From Exiguobacterium chiriqhucha RW-2 (lineage in GTDB: Bacteria; Bacillota; Bacilli; Exiguobacteriales; Exiguobacteriaceae), in the NCBI RefSeq assembly GCF_000416965.1, contig NZ_ATCL01000003.1, positions 1 through 64,000 of the forward strand: a stretch of 64,000 nt of DNA. Direction: 5' to 3'. Numbering within the stretch: the stretch's first letter is position 1; the number at the start of each line of letters is the position of its first letter. Positions 10,496-19,720 of the stretch are shown here, piece by piece. The position numbers were made by a program, and so were the translations under genes. The notes under the pieces are model-generated. The model did not search any database and was not told the origin of the DNA. It saw nothing but the letters and a program-made list of their open reading frames with translations.

Positions 10496-12012
10496 GAGCA
10501 TTACTGAGTGTGTCAGATAAAACAGGAATCGTCGAGCTCGCGCAGGCGTTGCATGAAGCGGGCATCGAACTCATTTCGACAGGCGGGACGGAAGTAGCGC
10601 TCATCGCGGCCGGCCTTCCGGTAAAAAACATCTCAGCAGTGACGTCGTTCCCAGAGATGCTCGACGGACGCGTGAAGACGCTCCATCCGCTCGTTCACGG
10701 TGGTCTGCTCGGACGCCGCGATTTGGACTCGCACGTCGAACAGATGAGAGACCACGACATCGAGCCAATCGACTATGTCGTCGTCAACTTATACCCGTTC
10801 AAACAGACGATTGCGAAAGAGAATGCGACGTATGAAGAAGCGATTGAAAATATCGATATCGGTGGACCGAGCATGCTCCGTTCAGCCGCGAAAAACCATG
10901 CTAGCGTGACGGTCGTCGTTGATCCGGCCGACTACGGTCATGTGGCCGAAGCGGTTCGTGCCGGCGGGACGACGTTCGAAACACGTCAACGTCTTGCGAC
11001 AAAAGCGTTCCGTCACACGGCGGCGTATGACGCCTTGATTGCCGACTATTTAGGGCAGCAGATCGGCGAGACGTTCCCGGAACAGCTCACGGTCACGTAT
11101 GAGAAAGTACAAGACCTCCGTTACGGGGAAAACCCGCACCAGCAGGCAGCGTTTTATAAGACGCCGCTCTATCACGGGATGACGCTCGCGAACGCGAAGC
11201 AACTGCACGGCAAAGAACTCTCATATAACAATATCCAAGATACGAATGCGGCGCTCGAGGCGCTCAGCGAATTGACGGAGCCGGCAGCGGTCGTCGTCAA
11301 ACATATGAACCCGTGCGGTGTCGCTGTCGGAGAAACAATCAGCCAGGCGTTCTCAAGAGCCCATGCGGCCGATCCGGTCTCGATTTTTGGAGGCATCGTC
11401 GCCTTGAACCGTGAAGTCGATGTGGAAACGGCAGAGGCGCTCCGCAACATCTTCCTAGAAATCATCATCGCGCCATCCTTTAGTGAGGCAGCACTTGACC
11501 GATTGAAAGAGAAAAAGAATCTTCGGTTATTGACGCTCGACATGGGCCAGATGACAGGGATGCGCTTGACAGCCGTCGCGGGCGGTCTCCTCGTACAAGA
11601 TGGGGACGACGTCACACTCGATGATGCGTCATGCCAAATCGTGACGGATCGTCGTCCGACGGCGTCTGAATGGGAAGATTTGAAACTTGCGTGGCGTGTC
11701 GTTAAACACGTGAAATCCAACGCCATCGTCGTCGCCAAAGACGAGACGACAATCGGCATCGGTGCGGGACAGATGAACCGCGTCGGCGCGGCGAAAATCG
11801 CTTTCGAACAAGCAGGGGAACGTGCTCAAGGGGCCGCTCTCGGTAGCGATGCGTTCTTCCCGATGGGCGATACGGTCGAGGCTGCGGCTGCGGCCGGGAT
11901 CACGGCCATCATTCAACCGGGCGGATCGATTCGTGACGAAGAGTCGATCGAAGCGGCGAACCGTCACGGCATCACGATGGTGTTCACGTCAGTTCGACAC
12001 TTCAAACATTGA
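10492..12012 (+). CDS. purH: AICAR transformylase / IMP cyclohydrolase PurH
   Basis: 506 residues, bifunctional. The N-terminal MGS-like cyclohydrolase domain shows ELISTGGT and a [15 protein letters not shown] block. The C-terminal transformylase domain has the Lys-His motif [11 protein letters not shown] around residue 265 and [13 protein letters not shown]. It performs the last two steps to IMP. It starts inside the purN stop and ends 13 bp before purD. Confidence 0.97.
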   Translation: MRALLSVSDKTGIVELAQALHEAGIELISTGGTEVALIAAGLPVKNISAVTSFPEMLDGRVKTLHPLVHGGLLGRRDLDSHVEQMRDHDIEPIDYVVVNLYPFKQTIAKENATYEEAIENIDIGGPSMLRSAAKNHASVTVVVDPADYGHVAEAVRAGGTTFETRQRLATKAFRHTAAYDALIADYLGQQIGETFPEQLTVTYEKVQDLRYGENPHQQAAFYKTPLYHGMTLANAKQLHGKELSYNNIQDTNAALEALSELTEPAAVVVKHMNPCGVAVGETISQAFSRAHAADPVSIFGGIVALNREVDVETAEALRNIFLEIIIAPSFSEAALDRLKEKKNLRLLTLDMGQMTGMRLTAVAGGLLVQDGDDVTLDDASCQIVTDRRPTASEWEDLKLAWRVVKHVKSNAIVVAKDETTIGIGAGQMNRVGAAKIAFEQAGERAQGAALGSDAFFPMGDTVEAAAAAGITAIIQPGGSIRDEESIEAANRHGITMVFTSVRHFKH

Positions 12013-12025
12013 GAGGAGCGATAAG

Positions 12026-13279
12026 ATGAACGTACTCGTCATTGGACGTGGCGGCCGTGAACACGCGCTCGCCTGGAAACTGGGACAAGACGGACATGAG
12101 GTGTTCGTCGCCCCGGGCAATCTCAATATGGATGGTGTGACCTGCGTGCCGATTGAAGAGACGGATGTTTCGGCCCTTGTTGGGTTTGCGAAGCGCGAAG
12201 GAATCGACTGGACGATTGTCGGCCCCGAATCGGCCCTGATGGCCGGAGTCGTCGATACGTTCCAAGCAGAAGGTCAACACATCTTCGGACCGACGAAAGC
12301 GGCAGCGCTCCTCGAGGGTAGTAAAGCCTTCGCCAAAGAAGTGATGCGCGAAGCAAATATCCCGACCGCAGGGTACGACACGTTCACCGACGCCGAGTCA
12401 GCGTTACGTCATATCGATCAGTCGGAAGCGCCGCTCGTTGTCAAAGCGGACGGGCTCGCTGCCGGGAAAGGCGTGACCGTCGCGTTCACACTCGAAGAGG
12501 CGCGAGAGGCGATTCACGACATCTTCGGCACCGATAAGTTCGGGGATCAGTCCCGTGTCGTCATCGAAGAGTTTTTAGACGGGGAAGAGTTCTCGCTCAT
12601 GGCGTTCGTCTCAGGCGAGCACGTCATCCCGATGATCACGTCACAAGATCACAAGCGTGCGTTTGACGGCGACAAAGGGCCGAATACGGGTGGCATGGGC
12701 GCGTACAGTCCGATGCCTCATCTCGACGATGCCGTGTACGCGGAAGCGGTCAAGCGCGTGCTCTTCCCGCTCGCGCGGACGATGGTCGAACGTGGTACTC
12801 CGTTCGAAGGGTTCTTGTATGCAGGCTTGATCTTGACGGCGGATGGTCCGAAAGTAATCGAGTTCAACGCTCGGTTCGGCGATCCAGAGACTGAGGTCAT
12901 TCTCCCGAACTTGGCATCGCCTCTCCTCGACGTCATCGAGGCGGTCGTGGACCAGAAACCGTATCCGATTGAATGGGTGGAAGGCTATACGATTGGAGTC
13001 GTCGTCGCGGCAGAAGGCTATCCTGATCGAGCGACGACCGGACAGGTACTATCAGGCTTCGGTGACTTACGAGACGATGTGCTCGTGTTCCATGCGGGCA
13101 CGACCCGTGACGGGGCGGACATCGTCGGCAACGGGGGACGCTTGTTCGTGCTCACGTCGACAAAACCGACCTTGCTCGAAGCGAAACATGCCGTCTATAC
13201 GGCACTCGAACAACTTGATTTGCCACAGACGTTCTACCGTCGAGACATCGGGGGACGGGCGTTGGCACGTATTTTTTAA
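12026..13279 (+). CDS. purD: GAR synthetase PurD
   Basis: 417 residues, ATP-grasp enzyme that joins phosphoribosylamine to glycine. Start MNVLVIGRGGREHALAWKL at 12026 follows GAGAGGAGCG. An in-frame upstream extension runs 68 codons into purH and is not credible. The PGPNTGGMGAYSP-type loop (here GPNTGGMGAYSPMP) and FNARFGDPETEV are family signatures. It is the last pur gene and is followed by a terminator. Confidence 0.97.
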   Translation: MNVLVIGRGGREHALAWKLGQDGHEVFVAPGNLNMDGVTCVPIEETDVSALVGFAKREGIDWTIVGPESALMAGVVDTFQAEGQHIFGPTKAAALLEGSKAFAKEVMREANIPTAGYDTFTDAESALRHIDQSEAPLVVKADGLAAGKGVTVAFTLEEAREAIHDIFGTDKFGDQSRVVIEEFLDGEEFSLMAFVSGEHVIPMITSQDHKRAFDGDKGPNTGGMGAYSPMPHLDDAVYAEAVKRVLFPLARTMVERGTPFEGFLYAGLILTADGPKVIEFNARFGDPETEVILPNLASPLLDVIEAVVDQKPYPIEWVEGYTIGVVVAAEGYPDRATTGQVLSGFGDLRDDVLVFHAGTTRDGADIVGNGGRLFVLTSTKPTLLEAKHAVYTALEQLDLPQTFYRRDIGGRALARIF

Positions 13280-13306
13280 AGGATGGGTCAACCCGTCCTT
13301 TTTTTC
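13278..13306 (+). terminator. Terminator of the pur operon
   Basis: AAAGGATGGGT and ACCCGTCCTTT form a strong stem overlapping the purD stop codon, followed by TTTTT. Confidence 0.85.
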
Positions 13307-13378
13307 ATGCGAAAAGAAGGGAATTCACGCTTCCTGCTCTACAATAATGGAGTAGATTGAAGGAAGAAGGTGGTCGAC

Positions 13379-15664
13379 GTGCGCATTCGGACGAAGCTCA
13401 TGATTGCGGTGGCCGTGAATATAGTCGTGTTTGTCGGAGTCATCTTTTTTGGGGTCCGCCCTTATTTTATCGAGAGGAGCATGGAGCAAGATCGGCAGAC
13501 GGTCGAGAGTCAAGTCGCGAGCGTGTCAGAGACGCTCGCCAATCGGAAGCATACGCTCGAGCGCACACTCGTCGATTGGGCCGTCTGGAATGACACGTAC
13601 ACGTTCGTTCAACGACGGAACGCCTCCTATGTCCAAAGTAACATTAGCGAGGAATCGCTTGAAAACTTGAGCGTCAATGCCATCGTCTATTTGGACCGGG
13701 ACGGAGAAGCGTTCTACTCGTCGTTCCGTTCAGCGAGCACGACGTTGTCAAAAACCGATCAACAAACGCTCATCAAGGCGGTCACTTCTCGATTAAGCGA
13801 TCAGGAAGGTACGCAAAACGGCATCTATGCGAGTGATTTCGGTCCGACGCTGTACGTCAGTCACCCGATTTTACGAAGTGATAGTAGTGGTCCAAGTCAA
13901 GGTACGCTCGTCATGCTCGAGTTCGTCGACCCGGCATTTCTGGCGGACATGAGCACCCAGACGAAAATTCCATTGACGATTCAACCCGCGCGTCAAAATC
14001 AGACGGTCATCACGGATGGCGATGCGGGGACCGACGTCGTGATTCCGCTTGGCACCGTGTTTCAACAGTCCGATTTCGAAGTCAAATTCACCGTCGAACA
14101 AACACATTATGAAAATACGGTGGCGATGTTGCGACTCGGGATGATCGCCCTCGTCGTCCTTGGGCTCGGTCTCTTCTTTTCGTTGCTGTGGACGATTCAC
14201 CGGGTCGTGATTCGACGTCTCATGGAAATCGTCAGTGAGTTGAAAGTGATCACGCTCGAACGGGATAGTCGGCTCCGGCTCAGTCGTGATGCGAACAGCC
14301 ACGACGAGATTGAACAGATGGCGACGAGCATGAATGAAGTGCTCGCGGCACTCGAAGACACACGTGCCGAAGTGATTGACCGGGCGTTTCGTGACGCGTT
14401 GACGTTGCTCCCGAACCGGCTCGCGCTTGAGGACTACTTCTCGAACGTACGTGGCAAACAAGACCAAATCGGTGTGCTCGGTTTGGACTTGGACGATTTC
14501 CGGCGCATCAACGACCAGTACGGACACCGGACAGGCGACGCCGTCCTGATTTATATCGCTTCCCGACTCAACTTTTATAAAGAAGACGGATTTGTCGCCC
14601 GAATCGGTGCCGATGAATTCATGTTCGTCCACCCAAGCTGGACGCTCGAACAATTGCAGCCGGTCGCCCGGCGTTTGATCAAAGACTTGAAAGATTGGGC
14701 CGAAGTCAACGGGGTGAAGGGGATGGCGGCGACAATCGGTATCGATGTGTTCACTTGTGCCGAACCGCACCATACGTACGAGATGATGATGGGACGGCTC
14801 GATGTCGTCATTCATGAGGCAAAACTGTCAGGAAAGAATCGAGTGCTCACGTTCCAAGAAATCGAGGATGGAAGCCACTACTTACAGACGCTCGAGATGG
14901 AGCGTGACTTGCGCCATGCGCTCGAACATGATGAATTCGAACTGTATTATCAACCGATCGTGTCGCCGCGACCATTTGCCGTACGTGGCGTGGAGGCGCT
15001 CATTCGTTGGAACCATCCGACGAAAGGTCAAATCTCACCTGGACTCTTCATCCCTGTCGCCGAACAGCTCGGTCTCATCTCTGATTTGGGTCGTTGGGTG
15101 CTCGAACAAGCGGTCACAGAGATGAAAGACCACGTGGAACGACATCACTTGTTCCTTTCGATTAACGTGTCGAAGCGCCAAATCGCCGACGGTTCGTTTT
15201 TAGCTTCATTAGAACGAGTGTTGATGAGTTCGAGATTTGACCCTCACCGTCTCCATGTGGAAATCACCGAGAGCGAGGTCGGCGGCAATTTATACGAACT
15301 TCAGCAGTTCATTCAATCGCTCAAGGCCATCGGCGTCAAAATCTCGCTCGATGACTTCGGGGTCGGCACGTCGTCGCTGTCGTTTTTACAGTCGCTCCAA
15401 CTCGACTTGATTAAAATCGACCAGAATTTCGTCAAAGGGATTCCGGAGAACACGTTCGACCGGGCGTTGCTCGAAGGGTTATATCAGACGTTCCACACGC
15501 TCGGGCTCGATATCGTCACCGAAGGAGTCGAACGTCCGGAACAGCTTGCCTTCGTGCTCGAACATAGCAGCTCCCTCATTCAAGGCTATCATTACAGCAA
15601 GCCCGTTCCGCTCGCTCAACTCGAGCATTATTTGAAAAAGACGGTCACGATGTACGATTGGTGA
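13379..15664 (+). CDS. Membrane c-di-GMP protein, CHASE4-GGDEF-EAL
   Basis: 761 residues from a GTG start at 13379, chosen because AAGGTGG lies 5 bases upstream; a GTG 9 bases earlier is possible. A membrane segment spans about residues 7-26. A periplasm-side sensor resembling CHASE4 follows (LVDWAVWNDTYTF is its typical start), then a second membrane segment near 252-275 and a HAMP-like linker. The GGDEF domain carries GADEF (about residue 408) instead of GGDEF, so cyclase activity is doubtful. The EAL domain has EALIRW, DDFGVG, DLIKID and TEGVE, the residues expected of an active phosphodiesterase. It probably breaks down c-di-GMP in response to an external signal. It stands alone with its own terminator. 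Confidence 0.9.
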   Translation: MRIRTKLMIAVAVNIVVFVGVIFFGVRPYFIERSMEQDRQTVESQVASVSETLANRKHTLERTLVDWAVWNDTYTFVQRRNASYVQSNISEESLENLSVNAIVYLDRDGEAFYSSFRSASTTLSKTDQQTLIKAVTSRLSDQEGTQNGIYASDFGPTLYVSHPILRSDSSGPSQGTLVMLEFVDPAFLADMSTQTKIPLTIQPARQNQTVITDGDAGTDVVIPLGTVFQQSDFEVKFTVEQTHYENTVAMLRLGMIALVVLGLGLFFSLLWTIHRVVIRRLMEIVSELKVITLERDSRLRLSRDANSHDEIEQMATSMNEVLAALEDTRAEVIDRAFRDALTLLPNRLALEDYFSNVRGKQDQIGVLGLDLDDFRRINDQYGHRTGDAVLIYIASRLNFYKEDGFVARIGADEFMFVHPSWTLEQLQPVARRLIKDLKDWAEVNGVKGMAATIGIDVFTCAEPHHTYEMMMGRLDVVIHEAKLSGKNRVLTFQEIEDGSHYLQTLEMERDLRHALEHDEFELYYQPIVSPRPFAVRGVEALIRWNHPTKGQISPGLFIPVAEQLGLISDLGRWVLEQAVTEMKDHVERHHLFLSINVSKRQIADGSFLASLERVLMSSRFDPHRLHVEITESEVGGNLYELQQFIQSLKAIGVKISLDDFGVGTSSLSFLQSLQLDLIKIDQNFVKGIPENTFDRALLEGLYQTFHTLGLDIVTEGVERPEQLAFVLEHSSSLIQGYHYSKPVPLAQLEHYLKKTVTMYDW

Positions 15665-15665
15665 A

Positions 15666-15694
15666 GGCGTCTCCCGCGGGAGACGTCTTTATTT
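15666..15694 (+). terminator. Terminator of the GGDEF-EAL gene
   Basis: GGCGTCTCCCG is followed directly by CGGGAGACGTC, then TTTATTT. The stem is nearly perfect and starts one base after the stop codon. Confidence 0.75.
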
Positions 15695-15777
15695 GTGTGA
15701 ATTTCATGTGAATTCCGTTACAATGGGCAACATAGCTTGCGAGCCTTTCAGAGAAAAGGTAAACTTGAATCAGATGA

Positions 15778-15792
15778 AAGAAAACGCTTACA
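15778..15792 (+). promoter_or_regulatory. cre-like site upstream of yerA
   Basis: AAGAAAACGCTTACA differs by one base from the CcpA site consensus WTGNAANCGNWNNCW. It lies 52 bp before the yerA start, where binding could affect transcription. A site seen by eye; no promoter was fixed next to it. Confidence 0.35.
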
Positions 15793-15843
15793 AAATTATT
15801 TTCTAATAATAATGGCGAGGCGATTAAGGGAGGATTGGGTTCG

Positions 15844-17586
15844 ATGCCACCAAAACGATCGGCGCGGGCACCGTGGTCTAAAGCGATGATTCGGTCACAA
15901 TTAGAAGTCGTGAGCCAAGTCAGACCACCTTCGCTCGTATTGACGAATGCCACATACTTAAATATGTACGTGAAGCAGTGGAAACAAGCAAACATATGGA
16001 TTGAGCATGACCGAATCGTCTATGTCGGGCCAGATGTACCGAAAGCCGCCGTCGAGACGGTGGATATGTCAGGGAAATACATCGTGCCGGGCTATATCGA
16101 GCCGCACGCGCATCCATTCCAACTATATAATCCGGCGACGCTGTCGAAGTATGCAGGTGAGCGGGGGACGACAACGCTCGTGAATGACAACATGCTTCTT
16201 TTTTTACAAAATAAGGAGCAAGCGTTTGCGCAACTGGAAGCGATGCAACAGCTTCCGACGAGCACGTACTGGTGGGCGCGTCTCGATACACAGACCGAAC
16301 TTGACCGTGATAGCGTTCTCGTCGACTCCGAGCGGATTCACGCTTGGTTCAATCACCCGGACGTCATCATGGCCGGAGAATTGACGGCCTGGCCACGGAC
16401 GTTAAAAGGTGATGACGAGATGCTTCAGTGGATGCTCGATGCGGAGACGTGCGGTCTCCCGGTCGAAGGACACTTCCCAGGGGCTTCGGCGAAGACGTTG
16501 ACGAAGATGGCGTTGATGGGTGTTCACAGCGACCATGAAGCGATGACGGCCGAAGAAGCGCTCTGCCGGCTCGAACACGGCTATACGACAACACTCCGTC
16601 ACTCTTCCATTCGTCCTGACCTTCCGGGACTCATCCGTGGTCTGCTCGACGCCGGACTCGAGGCGTTCGATCATGTGATGGTCACGACAGACGGGTCGAC
16701 GCCAGGATTTTATCAAGACGGGTTACAAGACGCGCTCGTGAAAATCATGATTGAGGCGGGTTTGCCTCCAATTGAAGCATACCGCATCGTCTCGTTGAAC
16801 GTGGCGCGACACTTCGGGCTCGACCACGTCCTCGGTTCGATTGCGCCGGGACGCATCGCCCATCTCAATATTTTGGATGCGGTTGATGAGCCACGCCCGA
16901 GCGCTGTCATTGCCAAAGGGCAATGGATTTATCGGGACGGGACGTCCGAATTTCCGAACGAGCTCGTCGATGCGGCGCTTGCCTTGATGCCGTCGACGAA
17001 CGTCGACATCGAACTGACGCCGAACGACTTATCGTTCAGCATGCCGGTCGGGCTCGACATGGTCAACTCGGTCATCATGAAGCTGTTCAAAATCACGCAC
17101 GATACCGGACAAGATGAGCTGCCACGTGACGGGGACGAGTCGTTCCTCATGCTGCTCGATAAAGAAGGGAAATGGCGCCTCAATACGGTGCTGAAAGGAT
17201 TCGCCAACGACTTCGGAGGCCTCGTCAGTTCGTATTCGATTAGCGGTGACTATTTGATTCTTGGGAAATGCAAACAAGACATGTTGACGGCTTTCGAGCG
17301 GATGAAGGAACTTGGCGGCGGCATCGTCCTTGTCGACCGCGGTGAGGTGATCGCGGAAATCCCGCTCCCGCTCTGTGGCATGACGTCGAAGGAGCCGGTC
17401 GAACGGTTGATTGTCCAAGAAGAAGGGTTGCGGGCCGAGCTACTCACCCGTGGGTACAAGTTCGAAGACCCGATTTATACGCTCTTGTTCTTGGCGTCGA
17501 CGCACTTGCCATATGTGCGGGCCACACCGCTCGGGATTTACGAAGTGATGAAGAAACAAATACTATTTCCGGCGATTTTACGATGA
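15844..17586 (+). CDS. Adenine deaminase-like amidohydrolase (YerA family)
   Basis: 580 residues. The amidohydrolase metal motif appears as EPHAHP in place of SHVHI of true Ade, followed by TAEEALCRLEHGY, TTDGSTPGF and the C-terminal adenine-deaminase domain with GGGIVLVDRGEV. Compared with the second family member at 53391, the CTDDKH segment that holds paired aspartates is here TTDGST, so only one Asp is kept. The B. subtilis homologue YerA sits in the same place upstream of yerC and pcrB. Start at ATG 15844; a TTG 9 bases upstream sits too close to AGGGAGG. Substrate is uncertain; adenine deamination is possible but not shown. Confidence 0.85.
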   Translation: MPPKRSARAPWSKAMIRSQLEVVSQVRPPSLVLTNATYLNMYVKQWKQANIWIEHDRIVYVGPDVPKAAVETVDMSGKYIVPGYIEPHAHPFQLYNPATLSKYAGERGTTTLVNDNMLLFLQNKEQAFAQLEAMQQLPTSTYWWARLDTQTELDRDSVLVDSERIHAWFNHPDVIMAGELTAWPRTLKGDDEMLQWMLDAETCGLPVEGHFPGASAKTLTKMALMGVHSDHEAMTAEEALCRLEHGYTTTLRHSSIRPDLPGLIRGLLDAGLEAFDHVMVTTDGSTPGFYQDGLQDALVKIMIEAGLPPIEAYRIVSLNVARHFGLDHVLGSIAPGRIAHLNILDAVDEPRPSAVIAKGQWIYRDGTSEFPNELVDAALALMPSTNVDIELTPNDLSFSMPVGLDMVNSVIMKLFKITHDTGQDELPRDGDESFLMLLDKEGKWRLNTVLKGFANDFGGLVSSYSISGDYLILGKCKQDMLTAFERMKELGGGIVLVDRGEVIAEIPLPLCGMTSKEPVERLIVQEEGLRAELLTRGYKFEDPIYTLLFLASTHLPYVRATPLGIYEVMKKQILFPAILR

Positions 17587-17590
17587 ACAG

Positions 17591-17619
17591 TTGAGTCCGA
17601 GCCGGTCGTGCTTTAGAAT
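17591..17619 (+). promoter_or_regulatory. Promoter of yerC
   Basis: TTGAGT (17591-17596), 17 bp, TAGAAT (17614-17619). The start codon follows 34 bp downstream. Confidence 0.6.
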
Positions 17620-17653
17620 GATAAAGAAGTACGATGAGAGAGGATGCTTGCGG

Positions 17654-17959
17654 ATGCAACTCGATAAATTACGAGGACGAGAGCTCGATCAGCTATTTGA
17701 GGCGATTTTGAAGCTCGATACACTCGAAGATTGTTATCAACTATTTGAAGATTTAGCGACCGTGAACGAAGTACAGGCGCTCGCCCAACGGCTTGAAGTA
17801 GCCCGTCAAATTCGTGAAGGTAGCACATATCATAAAATTGAAGAAGCGACAGGTGCTTCGACAGCCACCATCTCCCGCGTCAAGCGTTGCTTGAACTACG
17901 GGTCTGGCGGTTATGATCTTGCCCTTGAACGTCTAAAACAATCAGAAGGTGACTCGTAA
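17654..17959 (+). CDS. yerC: TrpR-like HTH protein, YerC/YecD family
   Basis: 101 residues. The family's TrpR-type fold is shown by LAQRLEVARQIREGSTYHKIEEATGAS (read in parts) and the recognition helix region ASTATISRVKRCLNYG. Start MQLDKLRGRELDQLF at 17654 is the usual family start and lies behind GAGAGAGG. It probably binds DNA; its operator and effector are unknown to me. The position between yerA and pcrB matches Bacillus. A terminator overlaps the stop codon. Confidence 0.88.
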   Translation: MQLDKLRGRELDQLFEAILKLDTLEDCYQLFEDLATVNEVQALAQRLEVARQIREGSTYHKIEEATGASTATISRVKRCLNYGSGGYDLALERLKQSEGDS

Positions 17960-17975
17960 GAGTCATCTTGTTTTT
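17946..17975 (+). terminator. Terminator overlapping the yerC stop codon
   Basis: AAGGTGACTC / GAGTCATCTT, loop GTAA, 10 bp with one G-U pair, followed by GTTTTTG. It ends only 20 bp before the start codon of the potassium transporter. Confidence 0.75.
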
Positions 17976-17995
17976 GATGGGAGAGGAGGGGCGAG

Positions 17996-19378
17996 ATGCA
18001 AGACAAGTTTATGAAACGAAATTTACAGCTGTTCTTCCGGAAGCTGACACCGGTCCAGACACTCGTGTTGATTTACAGTGCGGCGGTCGTGTTAGCTGTC
18101 ATTCTGCTCGCCTTACCGATTGCGCGACAGCCGGGTGTCACGATCACATTCACCGATCTCGTCTTTTTTGCGGTCAGCTGTGTCAGCGTCACCGGCTTGA
18201 CGCCAATCGTCGTGACGGATACGTTTTCGACGTTCGGGCTGTTCATCATCCTGTTCATCGTTCAAGTGAGCGGGGTCGGTCTGATCAGTTTGCATGTCAT
18301 CATGTGGATTTTGCTCGGAAAGCGGATTGGCTTTCGTGAGCGTCAGCTGATTTTACGGGACCAGAACCAGACGTCGATGTCTGGAATCGTGAAGTATATT
18401 GCGGAAATTGTCATCACCGTTATCACGATTGAAGCGATTGGGGCAATCATGCTCGGAATCCATTACTTAAATTACTTTGATACGGCCAGAGAGGCGTTCC
18501 TGCAAGGGCTGTTCGGTTCGATTAGTGCGACGACGAACGCGGGGTTCGATATCACCGGCAGTTCGCTCGCGCCATTCCGGGAAGACCCGTTCGTCATCTT
18601 TACGCAAATCGCGCTCATGACCGGTGGCGCCATCGGGTTCCCGGTCCTCGTCGAGATTCGCACCTATTTGACGAACCGGATTATACGGAAACGTGAGAAT
18701 TTCCCGCGCCGCTTCTCGTTGTTCACGAAATTGACGGTATCCACGTTCTTTGGATTGATCGCGGTCGGGACCGTCGGCTTGTTTCTATTTGAATACAATA
18801 ACGCGTTCAAAGACTTACCGCTCTGGCTGGCGCTCTCGGATTCCTTGTTCCAGTCCGTGACGACGCGAAACGGGGGCTTGACGACGGTAGACGTCAACCT
18901 GTTCTCGGAAGGCAGTATGTTATTGTTATCGATTCTGATGTTCATCGGGGCGTCCCCGTCCTCGGTCGGCGGGGGGATTCGGACGACGACGTTCGCCGTC
19001 GCCGTGCTCGGGGTCGTCGCGTTCATTCGCGGCGACTCGTCCATCAAAATTTTCGGGCGCGAGATTGTGCTCGAGGATATTTGGAAAGCGTTCGTCATCA
19101 TCACGGTGTCACTCGCTGTCCTGCTCACGGGGGTCATGGTGCTCACCTTCTTTGAAGACGCATCGCTTACCCGCATCTTGTTCGAGGCGTGCTCGGCGTT
19201 CGGAACGACCGGCTTGTCGGTCGGTCTGTCGGCAGAGTTCAGTAACGTCGGAAAATGGGTACTCACGATTTTAATGTTCATCGGTCGAATCGGTGTCATC
19301 GCCTTCATCTTGATTTTGCAGCGGAGACAGCCGAAACGGATGTACAACTATCCGAAAGAATCAATCATCTTAGGCTAA
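17996..19378 (+). CDS. TrkH/KtrB-family potassium uptake channel subunit
   Basis: 460 residues, an integral membrane protein with the four pseudo-repeats of the Trk/Ktr family. The selectivity-filter glycines are seen in SVTGLTP, ATTNAGFD, TTRNGGLT and FGTTGLSV. It imports potassium or sodium-coupled potassium and normally works with a cytosolic KtrA/TrkA ring, which is not encoded in this window. Start ATG 17996 follows GAGAGGAGGGG; MKRN at 18011 is a possible alternative. The gene begins 20 bp after a terminator hairpin. Bacillus has no transporter at this place in the yerC-pcrB block, so it is an insertion relative to that order. Confidence 0.92.
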   Translation: MQDKFMKRNLQLFFRKLTPVQTLVLIYSAAVVLAVILLALPIARQPGVTITFTDLVFFAVSCVSVTGLTPIVVTDTFSTFGLFIILFIVQVSGVGLISLHVIMWILLGKRIGFRERQLILRDQNQTSMSGIVKYIAEIVITVITIEAIGAIMLGIHYLNYFDTAREAFLQGLFGSISATTNAGFDITGSSLAPFREDPFVIFTQIALMTGGAIGFPVLVEIRTYLTNRIIRKRENFPRRFSLFTKLTVSTFFGLIAVGTVGLFLFEYNNAFKDLPLWLALSDSLFQSVTTRNGGLTTVDVNLFSEGSMLLLSILMFIGASPSSVGGGIRTTTFAVAVLGVVAFIRGDSSIKIFGREIVLEDIWKAFVIITVSLAVLLTGVMVLTFFEDASLTRILFEACSAFGTTGLSVGLSAEFSNVGKWVLTILMFIGRIGVIAFILILQRRQPKRMYNYPKESIILG

Positions 19379-19390
19379 GGAGCTCAGATC

Positions 19391-19627
19391 ATGAAGGCTT
19401 TTTGGATCAACTTTGGTTACGTGTTCGCCGTCCCGGTCTTACCGTTCATCGCGGTCGTGAACGGAACAGCGCTCTGCTCGCCAGATTCACCGTTACTCGA
19501 GATTCCAGTGCTCGGCTTCTTTTTGGCCAATCCGCTCTGGTTCATCCCGGTTTACGGACTGTTCGCACTCGTCGTCGCCAAATGGATGACGGCCCGCGAA
19601 CAAAAGACGCACGCCAGACGTGCTTGA
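19391..19627 (+). CDS. Small two-pass membrane protein, unknown
   Basis: 78 residues, with two hydrophobic stretches: about residues 4-24 and 38-66, the second broken by a Pro-Leu-Trp turn. It ends in a charged tail (REQKTHARRA). It starts 12 bp after the potassium channel gene behind AAGGAG, so the two are cotranscribed and it may be an accessory subunit, but I recognise no family. Confidence 0.7.
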   Translation: MKAFWINFGYVFAVPVLPFIAVVNGTALCSPDSPLLEIPVLGFFLANPLWFIPVYGLFALVVAKWMTAREQKTHARRA

Positions 19628-19653
19628 GACTTGCCTCGGCAAGTCTTTTTTTG
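19627..19653 (+). terminator. Terminator after the potassium transporter pair
   Basis: AGACTTGC CTCG GCAAGTCT followed by TTTTTTT; stem begins at the last base of the upstream stop codon. Confidence 0.88.
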
Positions 19654-19720
19654 TTCAACAGATGCAAGCGACGGGAAAAATCGCTACACTAGAGAAGGTA
19701 TCGAATGGGAGGGAAGCCGA

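Noticed and set aside
13871-14815. 314-codon minus-strand open frame inside the CHASE4-GGDEF-EAL gene
   Set aside because: Same type of shadow; the plus-strand protein has clear domains.
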